Positions 34,383 to 42,324 of a stretch of 64,000 nucleotides of DNA are shown here, one piece after another (within the stretch, counting starts at the first letter, position 1; each line of letters starts with the position of its first letter). The position numbers and the translations under genes are program-made. Origin of the DNA: Shewanella loihica PV-4 (GTDB taxonomy: Bacteria; Pseudomonadota; Gammaproteobacteria; Enterobacterales; Shewanellaceae); assembly GCF_000016065.1 (NCBI RefSeq), contig NC_009092.1, positions 1,922,001 to 1,986,000 on the forward strand. The letters run 5' to 3'. The notes beneath the pieces are model-generated. The model was not told the DNA's origin. It saw only the letters and a program-made list of their open reading frames with translations, and made no database searches.

Positions 34383-35090
34383 ATGTCAATGGAAAACATG
34401 AACTTAAATAAACATATCTCGGGTCAGTTCAATGCCGAGCTCGACGATATTCGTAACCGCGTATTGGCGATGGGTGGCCTGGTTGAGCGTCAACTGGAGC
34501 AGGCCCTGGACGCCCTGGGTAACCTGGATGCCGATCTGGCGCAGAAGGTGATTGACGGTGACCACAGCGTCAATGGTATGGAGGTCTCTATCGATGAGGA
34601 GTGTACCCGTATCATCGCCAAGCGTCAGCCTGCCGCCAGCGACTTACGTCTGATCATCGCCATCTCTAAGACGATTGCCGACCTTGAACGTATCGGCGAT
34701 GCCTGCGTGAAGATCGCCGCCGCGGCGCTGGATAAGCGTCTCAAGAACCAGCAGCCTCTGTTGGTGAGCATAGAGCATATGGGCCGTCACGCGACCCGCA
34801 CTCTGCACTCGACCCTGGATGCGCTGGCGCGTATGGACGCCGACGTGGCCATCGAGCTGCATAAAGAAGATAGCAAGCTAGATAGCGAATACGAGGGTAT
34901 TATCCGCCAGCTGATGACCTACATGATGGAAGATCCTCGCTCTATCCCAGAAGTGCTCGACGTACTCTGGGCAGCGCGAGCGGTCGAGCGCGTGGGCGAC
35001 AGATGCCAGAACATCTGCGAATACATCATCTACTATGTTAAGGGTAAGGACGTACGTCACACCTCTTATGAAGAGATGAAGCAGATCTAA
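34383..35090 (+). CDS. phoU: phosphate signalling regulator PhoU
   Basis: A 235-aa all-helical protein with two PhoU repeats. The metal-binding patterns are visible as [21 protein letters not shown] with the DLERIGD helix in the first repeat, and [32 protein letters not shown] in the second. It links Pst activity to the PhoR-PhoB phosphate response. Its 3-prime end and terminator are duplicated 1.5 kb downstream. Confidence 0.94.
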   Translation: MSMENMNLNKHISGQFNAELDDIRNRVLAMGGLVERQLEQALDALGNLDADLAQKVIDGDHSVNGMEVSIDEECTRIIAKRQPAASDLRLIIAISKTIADLERIGDACVKIAAAALDKRLKNQQPLLVSIEHMGRHATRTLHSTLDALARMDADVAIELHKEDSKLDSEYEGIIRQLMTYMMEDPRSIPEVLDVLWAARAVERVGDRCQNICEYIIYYVKGKDVRHTSYEEMKQI

Positions 35091-35150
35091 GCTCAGCACT
35101 GAGTCTTCATTAAAGAAAAGCAGCCTAAGGGCTGCTTTTTTGTGTCCGTT
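35077..35150 (+). repeat. phoU 3-prime end and terminator, copy A
   Basis: The segment from TGAAGCAGATCTAAG (last phoU codons) through the terminator to GTGTCCGTT recurs with few differences at 36615-36688. Confidence 0.88.
35116..35141 (+). terminator. terminator after phoU
   Basis: GCAGCC / GGCTGC stem with a short TAAG loop, A-run before and six T after. A near-identical copy occurs at 36654-36679. Confidence 0.87.
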
Positions 35151-35475
35151 ATACTCTCAGAAATGTTCTCCATTGCCTGCTTAAGAAAAGCAAGTTGGAC
35201 AAATTTGTGCTTTCAGAATGGGAAAGTTCTCTTAGATGATAATGGTGAATTTGGAATATTTATTACTGATATTGTGATGTAGATGGTGAATCGATTGTCG
35301 AATATTCTGTAATCTTCATTTTTGTCAGAGTTATTCCCATTTTTGATAGAGTGCTGTTTTAGAAATTGCTATTAAAGTTTGATGATTTATTACAAAATCT
35401 AGAATAATGAATTTAGATAACGTTTTATCTAACCAAATTTTTATATAGCTAAGTTAGCTATACGTTAGGGAATTT
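35151..35475. other. AT-rich non-coding stretch downstream of phoU
   Basis: About 325 bp, clearly richer in A and T than the flanks. No supported gene, only a likely promoter for the TPR protein (for example ATATAGCTAAG near 35444). It is part of the segment bracketed by the phoU-end repeats. Confidence 0.55.
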
Positions 35476-35907
35476 GTGAGAGTCATGGAAGTTTCTGAGT
35501 TATCCCCATTGATAGAATCTATAAACAGTTTGTCATATCGTTTTACCTTCATAGCCGGATTATTAACGGTTTTCTATCTAACATGGTGTGTTCGCCTTTT
35601 TATGAGTTGGTTTAGAGACGATGCTAGTGATCGCCCTCCAGAATTAATTGGGGCTGATCTACTGATCGAGCAAGCGAGATATGAACAGCTTTTTAAGAAG
35701 TGCCATCGATTGTTAAAGCGCCGCCCAAACAATGTTGAGGCTCACTGGTATATCGCTTTGTGCTATTACCACAAGTCTCGTTACGATAAGGCAAGGGAAT
35801 ATTTCCTTAAAACTAAAAAGGCAAATCCTCATTGGGCCGAAGGGGTAGATGTTTATTTGGGTTACATGGATAAGCTTGAAGAGGCCGATGTCGCTGTACA
35901 GCATTGA
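35476..35907 (+). CDS. membrane-anchored TPR protein
   Basis: A 143-aa protein with one N-terminal transmembrane helix (about 22-44, FTFIAGLLTVFYLTWCVRLFM), a short linker and one to two tetratricopeptide repeats (YEQLFKKCHRLLKRRPNNVEAHWY, then YYHKSRYDKAREYFLKTKKANPHW). TPRs mediate protein contacts. Start is either GTG 35476, which has AGGGA upstream, or ATG 35485. No function known. It lies inside the phoU-end-bracketed segment with a lipoprotein gene downstream. Confidence 0.7.
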   Translation: MRVMEVSELSPLIESINSLSYRFTFIAGLLTVFYLTWCVRLFMSWFRDDASDRPPELIGADLLIEQARYEQLFKKCHRLLKRRPNNVEAHWYIALCYYHKSRYDKAREYFLKTKKANPHWAEGVDVYLGYMDKLEEADVAVQH

Positions 35908-35949
35908 TGCTTCCAGATTTGATTTTTTTAAAAATTATGAGTCTTGATT

Positions 35950-36477
35950 ATGATTGCTAAATCACTTTTGATCGGTTTAATGTCTTTGGTACTCGCTTCA
36001 TGTGGCGCAACTCCTAAGCAGGAGAGTGCACCAGTTCAGGTAAATGGTTCCTCAAATATCAACAGGCCAACCTTATTCTTAGCAACACCTGAATTTGCCG
36101 GAAACCTGGACGTCGACAAGGTGGCAAACGAATGTTTTATGCTTCAGACATTATCTGATTCAATACGGGCATCGGCAGAAACCTACCAGGCTAATATCCT
36201 TGTAGATAGATCGAGAAATAGTGAAATGCCCGATGAGTACATGCTCCGTGTTACCTATATCGATGTGACGCCACATCGCTGGGTATTATTTTCCCTAAGG
36301 CCAAGTTCTACCGCGACGCTAAAAGTCGACATTGTCAGGAATGGCGAGGTGGTCAGGTCGACTCAAAAGGCGATTGGCTCAGGGGTCGCATTAGGTGCAT
36401 GTGATCGGCTAGAGAAAATAGCGGAAGCAGGTGGTCGATTTGTCGCTAAGTGGTCGACGCAACAAGACTACAATTAA
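35950..36477 (+). CDS. lipoprotein of unknown function
   Basis: A 175-aa lipoprotein; signal peptide MIAKSLLIGLMSLVLASC with lipobox LASC (Cys18). The ATG at 35950 is preferred to a TTG two codons earlier because it gives a standard signal peptide. The mature domain shows alternating strands (MLRVTYIDVTPHRWVLFSL, TATLKVDIVRNGEVV) and two Cys residues, one in NECFML and one in GACDRL. It appears paired with the TPR gene 42 bp upstream. Family not recognised. Confidence 0.68.
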   Translation: MIAKSLLIGLMSLVLASCGATPKQESAPVQVNGSSNINRPTLFLATPEFAGNLDVDKVANECFMLQTLSDSIRASAETYQANILVDRSRNSEMPDEYMLRVTYIDVTPHRWVLFSLRPSSTATLKVDIVRNGEVVRSTQKAIGSGVALGACDRLEKIAEAGGRFVAKWSTQQDYN

Positions 36478-36484
36478 CGGTAAT

Positions 36485-36636
36485 TGTCATTATTCAGCTT
36501 AAAGGATAGCAATGTCATTTGTGCTTTATCAGACGCGGTGAAGCAGATCTAAGCCCTGCATGTCATTATTCAGCTTAAAGGATAGCAATGTCATTTGTGC
36601 TTTATCAGACGCGGTGAAGCAGATCTAAGCCCTGCA
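36485..36636 (+). repeat. perfect 76-bp tandem duplication
   Basis: Two identical 76-bp units (36485-36560 and 36561-36636). Each starts TGTCATTATTCAGC and ends in a stretch containing TGAAGCAGATCTAAG, the phoU-end sequence. The perfect identity suggests a recent event. Confidence 0.95.
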
Positions 36637-36688
36637 CTGAGTTTCAAGTTAAGAAAAGCAGCCTAAGGGCTGCTTTTTTGTGTCCGTT
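36615..36688 (+). repeat. phoU 3-prime end and terminator, copy B
   Basis: Copy of 35077-35150 including the stop region and terminator hairpin (36654-36679), although no phoU reading frame precedes it. Similarity begins abruptly at TGAAGCAG. Confidence 0.88.
36654..36679 (+). terminator. duplicated phoU-type terminator
   Basis: Same GCAGCC / GGCTGC stem and T-run as at 35116-35141. It would now terminate the lipoprotein transcript. Confidence 0.83.
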
Positions 36689-36820
36689 TTTGGATCAATT
36701 GTCTTACTTGGTTGCTAACTGCTTGATGCGTTTTACTATTTGCGCTAGTGTCCTTAGCCAGAACGGGTATCGAACGAGAGAATGGCGCCGATGAATAGAG
36801 CGAAAGGCGTTTAGGCGGTT

Positions 36821-37285
36821 ATGGCATGGACCTGTCCTCAATGCGGCTGGAAAGATAAACCCAGTCAGCACAAATATTATGCGTCGAAAGGCTTGGCTCG
36901 GCCCTGCTGTGAAGTGTGCAATCCCTCATTTAAGCAGAGACTTCCGGGCCTAAGGCGAGACCTTATTATTGGCTCATTTTCAAATACCTATATGGGCTAT
37001 GGCCCCTTGGCCTCCTTGCCCTATATTCCCCTGGTGATGCTGTTGCCGGTCACTGTTCTCTTTTGGGTTCACGGGACTGTGGCCATAGTGTTAAGCCTGC
37101 TGCTATTTATCACAGGATGGCTTAGCAATGCTTATATCGCCACTAAGGTTGGGGAACTGGTTCGCCATCGCCTGCAGCGAGGTAGGTCGATTTATGGCCT
37201 TGTGCTTGGCTATTACGCGCCACTGTTTCTGATGCTGGTGCTGGTGCTGGTAGCGGCGCTGATATTGGCGCCATTTTTTATTTAA
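36821..37285 (+). CDS. zinc-ribbon membrane protein
   Basis: A 154-aa protein with a short N-terminal Cys cluster (CPQCGWK at 4-10 and CCEVC at about 29-33, four or five Cys for one zinc). Two to three transmembrane helices follow (about 67-85, 89-108, 130-153). Unrecognised family. The next gene, a coiled-coil zinc-ribbon protein, starts 12 bases later, so the pair may work together. Confidence 0.65.
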   Translation: MAWTCPQCGWKDKPSQHKYYASKGLARPCCEVCNPSFKQRLPGLRRDLIIGSFSNTYMGYGPLASLPYIPLVMLLPVTVLFWVHGTVAIVLSLLLFITGWLSNAYIATKVGELVRHRLQRGRSIYGLVLGYYAPLFLMLVLVLVAALILAPFFI

Positions 37286-37297
37286 CAGGGAGATGTT

Positions 37298-37663
37298 ATG
37301 GATATATACGATATTTTTCAAAACTTCAGAATCAACGATTTAGCAAGGGAAGCGGGGCAGGCTAAGTCTCACGCCAGAGCCAATGAGGTAAGCTTGCAGG
37401 GCCTTCAAGATCAGATAGATCACCTCTCCATGGTGTGCCTTGCCATGTCTGAGTTACTGGAAGAGATAGGCTTTAACAAGGAGATGCTGGTTGCCAAGAT
37501 CCAGGAGATCGATCTGCGCGATGGCAAGCTCGATGGAAAATTTACGCCGGCCATTCATTGCTCAGGTTGTGGTAGAAAACTGGCGCCGCGTCATGTTACC
37601 TGTCTCTATTGCGGCGCCAAGGTGAAGAGTGACTCGGTGGTGCAATCACAACATGGTCGCTAA
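37298..37663 (+). CDS. coiled-coil protein with C-terminal zinc ribbon
   Basis: A 121-aa soluble protein. The N-terminal 75 residues are helical (NDLAREAGQAKSHARANEVS, then LQDQIDHLSMVCLAM). The C-terminus has CSGCGRKLAPRHVTCLYCG (about 88-106), a four-Cys zinc ribbon. Family not recognised. GGGAG precedes the ATG. Close coupling to the preceding zinc-ribbon membrane protein suggests a two-gene operon. Confidence 0.68.
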   Translation: MDIYDIFQNFRINDLAREAGQAKSHARANEVSLQGLQDQIDHLSMVCLAMSELLEEIGFNKEMLVAKIQEIDLRDGKLDGKFTPAIHCSGCGRKLAPRHVTCLYCGAKVKSDSVVQSQHGR

Positions 37664-37755
37664 TTTTTTATTGAGAACAAACGTCTTGGAAAGCTTAGAC
37701 GATGCGCTAGCAACTTAAGCGCTATCAAATTAGGCGTTAGCGAGGAGAGAACACG

Positions 37756-38148
37756 ATGAAACGAGTCGGTAACACCGAGATTTTACCTGTGCACAAGGCG
37801 AGCTGTCATTGCGGCGCGGTGGAGTTGGCCTTGAGTCTACCCAATGGCATACAGAAACCCAGGCGCTGTGATTGCTCTATCTGCCGCCGCAAGGGGGCTA
37901 TCGTAGTCTCGGTGACGCTAGACGGATTAAGCGTCGTTAAGGGGCAAGAGCAGCTTAAGCTGTACCAGTTTAATACCCATACCGCGAAGCATTATTTCTG
38001 CGGGATTTGCGGCATCTATACCCATCATCAGCGCCGCTCTAACCCGAATGAGTATGGTGTTAATTTGGGATGTCTCGAAGGCGTGAATCCTTATGATATC
38101 GGCGAGGTGGTTACTAGTGACGGGGTTAACCATCCTGCCGATAACTAG
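37756..38148 (+). CDS. GFA-family (Mss4-like) protein
   Basis: A 130-aa protein of the glutathione-dependent formaldehyde-activating fold. Zinc and substrate Cys residues are visible in SCHCGAVEL (about 17-25), RCDCSICRRKG and FCGICGIYTHHQ. The enzyme family name reflects Gfa of Paracoccus, but most members have no proven reaction, so function here is open. GGAG precedes the ATG. Confidence 0.85.
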   Translation: MKRVGNTEILPVHKASCHCGAVELALSLPNGIQKPRRCDCSICRRKGAIVVSVTLDGLSVVKGQEQLKLYQFNTHTAKHYFCGICGIYTHHQRRSNPNEYGVNLGCLEGVNPYDIGEVVTSDGVNHPADN

Positions 38149-38447
38149 CCGACTCTGGAAGCTAGCCGGCGCTGTCAAGGTCTCCTTATCCTGCAGTGGC
38201 CTCGCCTCGATTATCTAGGCCGTTCCCAGAGCAGGTATCTCATTGGGGCCTAGTTTGTTGATGAGTTCCATTATTTTTCAGTTAGTTAGCTTTCAATCTT
38301 TCTAGGTGAGATCTACACTAGGGCGTCTCTAATTTGGCAGGCAATATTTAGCGGGTTATGTCTAGCTGGCAATGTCTGGCTGGCTCAGTTATGACTGTGG
38401 ATACTTTGCGCCTGCGACCGAATATCGATTTATGAGAGGGATTTTGA

Positions 38448-39410
38448 GTGCTTGGGATATTAAAAAAGGGCGAAGGCAATAAGATGAGGGCGGGCCTTGG
38501 CCTATTGATTTTGTTGCTCTTGGGGTTAACCCTTGCCAAGGGGGGGTATCTGTATCTCAAGGATATTGCCCTGACCAAACCGTTTTTTACTTTTACCAAC
38601 CCCGCGTGGGGGCTCTGGCTGATCTTGGTATTGGGTGTCCGCCCCAGTGTGAATCTGCTGGTGAGTGTGATAATGCTCTTTTCCCTGCCACTCTATGCGG
38701 CGTGTTTGCTCTTTGTTGGTTATTGGCCGGTTGTCACCTATCTCATAGGTGGTCAGGTGCCCAGCCTGTTAGAGCTGAGTAATTGGTTGTTAAGCATAGC
38801 TTATGGCCCATTCGCGGCGCAGATGGACTTTTTTACCATTGCCAATCGCTTGGCTCAGTTTTCCGATCTGCGTTATTTCATCATGCTGGTTACTCTCTCT
38901 GGTGGTCTGGCGATGGCGGTTATCTTACCTATGGCGCATCTACCTATTGCCGGGGGAGTCGCTAATCGGCGGGGGCTAGATCTCGATGCTGGAGCTGAAA
39001 CACCCATTTGGCTTAGCCTACTCGGGCGACTCCTATTGGGGATTCTTTTTTACAATGTCGCCTATCCCTTGTTGGCCTTTGCCAGCATCTTGCCCCTTGG
39101 GCTTAACTATCTTGCGGTATGGACGGTGCTGTTGATGCCTATTTTAGGTTTTGGGCTGGCGTTGATTAATTGGCATCGGCCACATGATGAGAAGTTGGGC
39201 GCCGGGTTAATTCGTTACTTTTCCCTCGCGCTGTTGGCGTTGCTGGCAGGTTATATCTGGCATAATTTCGACGATCTATTTGGGGCGCTTCTTAAGGTTA
39301 CACAAGGTGATCTGATCCAGGCGCTGGTATTTCTATTTCTGTTATCCGGCTTATTTGTTCTATTTATGCTGGCGAGCCTGGTAAGAGCATGCGAGGGTAG
39401 CAAGCGTTAG
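38448..39410 (+). CDS. polytopic membrane protein of unknown function
   Basis: A 320-aa protein with eight or so hydrophobic helices (first at about 13-32, last at about 285-312). It starts at GTG 38448 with GAGAGGG upstream. No conserved motif is recognised; the helices GLWLILVLGVRPSVNLLVS and LGRLLLGILFYNVAYPLLAF give no family clue. It follows a 299-bp gap in which I see no other gene. Confidence 0.6.
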   Translation: MLGILKKGEGNKMRAGLGLLILLLLGLTLAKGGYLYLKDIALTKPFFTFTNPAWGLWLILVLGVRPSVNLLVSVIMLFSLPLYAACLLFVGYWPVVTYLIGGQVPSLLELSNWLLSIAYGPFAAQMDFFTIANRLAQFSDLRYFIMLVTLSGGLAMAVILPMAHLPIAGGVANRRGLDLDAGAETPIWLSLLGRLLLGILFYNVAYPLLAFASILPLGLNYLAVWTVLLMPILGFGLALINWHRPHDEKLGAGLIRYFSLALLALLAGYIWHNFDDLFGALLKVTQGDLIQALVFLFLLSGLFVLFMLASLVRACEGSKR

Positions 39411-39523
39411 TGGAGGGCTAACCTTGCAAGGTTAGCGCGAGACTATCTTGTGACGCGTTAGTTGATTTGTCTCTCTTGCATTTGTTTATTAGCCCATCAG
39501 CCCAATTAAAGAGGAGAGAAGAG

Positions 39524-40102
39524 ATGGCGCGCAGCATAGTGGTGATCGACCATCAGATGAGTTGGCACCAGGCGTTTAAGGTTGAGAAGGCGCAGCTGCT
39601 AACGGCGCTGGGGAAGTGTGTCGTCAGCCTAGAGCATATCGGTAGTACCTCTGTGCCTGGGCTGGCGGCCAAGCCGATAATCGATATGTTGCTAGAGGTC
39701 GACAGCTTGGCGGCGCTGGATGCACAGGGCGAGCATCTAAGGGCCTTAAGCTATATCGCCCGTGGTGAAAATGGCATTATCGGGCGGCGCTACTTTTGCA
39801 AAAGCGAAGAAAGTAAAAGCGAAGAAGATAAGAGTGAAGAAGGGAAAAGGGATGAATACAAAGTTGGCCCGCAACGCACCCATCATCTGCATGCTTTTCA
39901 AAGCGGCAGCCAGCAACTGATCGCCCACCGCGCCTTTCGTGACTATTTGATAGCACATCCTGATAAGGCGGATGAATATGCCGAGTTAAAGCGTATCACG
40001 GCGAAACCCTGCCACCATGACAGCGAGGCTTATATGGCGGCAAAGGAGGAGTTTATACAAGAGACGCTGGCCTTGGCACTTTGCTGGTATGGCAAGGTCT
40101 AA
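39524..40102 (+). CDS. GrpB family (UPF0157) protein
   Basis: A 192-aa protein of the GrpB/UPF0157 family, which has a nucleotidyltransferase-like fold. Hallmarks are LEHIGSTSVPGLAAKPIIDMLLEV (about 36-59) and the later HHLHAF. The ATG at 39524 follows GAGGAG; an upstream TTG extension is rejected. Unusual is a charged insertion with four KSEE-type pentapeptides between the GxxGRRYF strand and the HHLHAF motif, made by a 15-bp DNA repeat. Function of the family is unproven. Confidence 0.85.
   Translation: MARSIVVIDHQMSWHQAFKVEKAQLLTALGKCVVSLEHIGSTSVPGLAAKPIIDMLLEVDSLAALDAQGEHLRALSYIARGENGIIGRRYFCKSEESKSEEDKSEEGKRDEYKVGPQRTHHLHAFQSGSQQLIAHRAFRDYLIAHPDKADEYAELKRITAKPCHHDSEAYMAAKEEFIQETLALALCWYGKV
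39800..39859 (+). repeat. four 15-bp in-frame repeats in grpB-like gene
   Basis: Units such as AAAAGCGAAGAAAGT encode KSEES, KSEED, KSEEG and KRDEY. The block lies in a loop between two conserved motifs, so it probably adds a flexible charged loop. Confidence 0.85.
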
Positions 40103-40232
40103 TCTCTATGCAAGCTATCGAAATGCAACACATCTTAGTACGATTTGCGCCTTAGATTCCCTTTTGCGGCGACTATGGGTATATTGCCAGTAAATCGAGT
40201 CGCCCCATGGGGGCAAGAACAGAGACGAGCTT

Positions 40233-40598
40233 ATGTCTACCCATCAAGGTCAAAGTAAATTAGATAAAGTATTGGCAGAGGCCCGCGAATATAAAGCCAA
40301 GCGTGAGTCTGGCTATCGCGAAAAGGCGCTTAAACTTTATCCCTGGATCTGCGGACGTTGTACCCGCGAATTTACCCACTCCAATCTCAGGGAACTGACG
40401 GTCCATCACAGGGATCATAATCATGACAATAACCCCAGCGACGGTTCCAACTGGGAGCTACTCTGCCTCTATTGCCATGACAACGAACATGCCAAGTATG
40501 AAGAGTTGATCCAGTACGGACCGACGAGTGAGACTCAGGTAGAAGCGGCGACCTACAATCCCTTCGCCGATCTTAAGAATATGATGAACAAGAAGTAA
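40233..40598 (+). CDS. yajD: HNH nuclease YajD
   Basis: A 121-aa HNH-family protein. The zinc Cys pair CGRC (about 40-43), the core LTVHHRDHNHDNNPSDGSNW (about 55-74) and CLYCHDNEH complete the HNH fold. It closely follows the enterobacterial YajD layout. It probably binds and cleaves DNA, but its role is unknown. Confidence 0.87.
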   Translation: MSTHQGQSKLDKVLAEAREYKAKRESGYREKALKLYPWICGRCTREFTHSNLRELTVHHRDHNHDNNPSDGSNWELLCLYCHDNEHAKYEELIQYGPTSETQVEAATYNPFADLKNMMNKK

Positions 40599-40608
40599 GT
40601 CTTAGGAT

Positions 40609-40854
40609 CTACTCATTATCGGCGTCTTGCGCTGCGAGACGCTGCTCCGCCTCTAGCCACTTCTGACGGCTGATGATCTGCTGGTTTTCACCGCTTTTTC
40701 CTTGCTGTTTACGCCTGTTCACATTGTCCCAAATCTCTGCCTGACGAGCCTCGTCTGCCTGGCCCCAACCGACAATCTCGTCAATGTGGCGAAAGCAACC
40801 CATACAGATATCTTCTTCGTTCAAGCCGCAGCGGGCTACGCAGGGTGATTGCAT
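40609..40854 (-). CDS. DUF1289 family protein
   Basis: An 81-aa protein with the DUF1289 pattern SPCVARCGLNEEDICMGCFRHIDEI, four Cys within 20 residues that probably bind a metal or Fe-S cluster, followed by W-x-x-A-(D/E)EAR. Function unknown. Convergent with yajD, ten bases apart. Confidence 0.87.
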   Translation of the reverse strand: MQSPCVARCGLNEEDICMGCFRHIDEIVGWGQADEARQAEIWDNVNRRKQQGKSGENQQIISRQKWLEAEQRLAAQDADNE

Positions 40855-41015
40855 CTTTACTGTTTATACTCAAGTTGTGATCTTGGCGGCATTCTAAAGT
40901 AGCTAAGGTGAGGGTTCAACCTGGGGGCATGCTGGTGCGCCTTGGCTAATGGTGCTAGCATCTGGTTATTAGTCATTTAAATTCAAATGGTTGTGAATTT
41001 TAACGGGGTATTGTT

Positions 41016-42173
41016 ATGGGGCTGAAATACAGATCTGTCCTCTTGGTGATCGGCATGTTGAGTTTGTCTGCCTGTTCGTTACTGGAAATTAAACTCGAGA
41101 GCGGCATAGAGCCGCTGCCGCAGGCACAACTTAACATGCGTGTCTTTAGTCGCGATTTTAGCCACACCTTCTATGCCAAGGTGGAGCAGGGGGCGGATCA
41201 GATTGCACTAAACCAAGGCGATGATCTGGCGATCAAATCCAACGTCTTGATGTGGAAGATCAACAGCGAACAGGCGCTGCAGCGGGCGATCTTTCAGGCA
41301 TCTCCGGTTGCGGCCATGGTGGATACCTGGACGCTGACGGCGCAGATGAGCGCGTTTTTCGAGAGCGGCGCCGGTCAGACGCTGTTTGGTGAACAGCAAA
41401 GAATCGCCATCGAGGTCAGCAAGGTGTTGCAGGCAGATTTTGAGCGTTCCATAAAAGGCTTCGTAAAGCCAAACGAGTTCGAGCAATATCAGGCCTTTAT
41501 CTTAGATTATGTGGCGAAGAACCCCATTACCGATCTCAGTTTTGCCCGTCACTCGGCCTTTAACGACTGGCTGACCTATCGCAATATCAGCGAATTTGAG
41601 GCGGTTACTACCTTTGGCACCGTCCCCGAGGTGATGAGCGATGTGTCAGACCGCATGGCGATGATCGCCGAGCAGACGCCTAAGATCCTGGGTTGGAAGG
41701 CGGAGCTGTATGCCCTGCATGCCAACATCAACCCTGAGACTGTGCAGCAGACACTGCAGAGCATCAGCGATACCTCGGCTAAGTTTCAGCAGTTGATGGC
41801 CCAGAGCCCAGAGATGATGCAGACCCTGGCGGTGGATCTACGCCGCGAGCTGACCCCGCTGCTTGCGCAGCTGAGCGAGTCCACCGACGACAAGCTGGCC
41901 AAGCTCTCCGTCGAGCGCGAGGCGCTGGAACAGATGGTGAAGCAGGAGCGCCTGGCCCTGGAGGAGATGGTAAACCGGCAGCGCGTAGCGGCCGCGGCGG
42001 AACTCGATACCATTAGCCAGCATGCGGTCGAGCGTGCCTTTAGCGAGCTGACCAAGACCCTCAAGAGCCTGATCCTCTATCTGGTGCTCTTCTTCGTGGT
42101 CTGCTTCTTCGCCCCCCTAGGACTCGGGGTCTGGCTGGGTAAACGCATGGCGCTTAAAAAGTTGCAGGCTTAA
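41016..42173 (+). CDS. lipoprotein with coiled coil and C-terminal membrane helix
   Basis: A 385-aa protein. It has a lipoprotein signal (lipobox LSAC, Cys20), a mixed alpha domain (about 35-230) and a long coiled coil (about 240-345, rich in Glu/Arg/Leu). A transmembrane helix near 350-378 (SLILYLVLFFVVCFFAPLGLGVWLG) precedes a basic end. A lipid anchor plus C-terminal helix is unusual and could join the membranes or loop back. Some homologues carry a chemotaxis label, but I see no MCP signalling domain. Followed by its own terminator. Confidence 0.68.
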   Translation: MGLKYRSVLLVIGMLSLSACSLLEIKLESGIEPLPQAQLNMRVFSRDFSHTFYAKVEQGADQIALNQGDDLAIKSNVLMWKINSEQALQRAIFQASPVAAMVDTWTLTAQMSAFFESGAGQTLFGEQQRIAIEVSKVLQADFERSIKGFVKPNEFEQYQAFILDYVAKNPITDLSFARHSAFNDWLTYRNISEFEAVTTFGTVPEVMSDVSDRMAMIAEQTPKILGWKAELYALHANINPETVQQTLQSISDTSAKFQQLMAQSPEMMQTLAVDLRRELTPLLAQLSESTDDKLAKLSVEREALEQMVKQERLALEEMVNRQRVAAAAELDTISQHAVERAFSELTKTLKSLILYLVLFFVVCFFAPLGLGVWLGKRMALKKLQA

Positions 42174-42239
42174 GATGCATGTCGCTATCGCTGTAGCCTA
42201 AATTGCAGACTAAGTCGCAGCCTAAGTTGGTTGACAATT

Positions 42240-42275
42240 AACGCCCGGCGGTCGATCATCGCCGGCGTTTGTTTT
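42240..42275 (+). terminator. terminator after coiled-coil lipoprotein gene
   Basis: Stem around AACGCCCGGCG and CGCCGGCGTT, one bulge, followed by TTGTTTTT. Confidence 0.75.
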
Positions 42276-42324
42276 TAGCCTTATATTTTGTTGAAGAGTG
42301 CCGCAGAAAGTGTCGAGGAGCCAG

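Noticed and set aside
35151..36614. Prophage or plasmid between the phoU-end repeats
   Set aside because: Only two small genes and no integrase, phage or replication gene; a mini-island or recombination product is the most that can be said.
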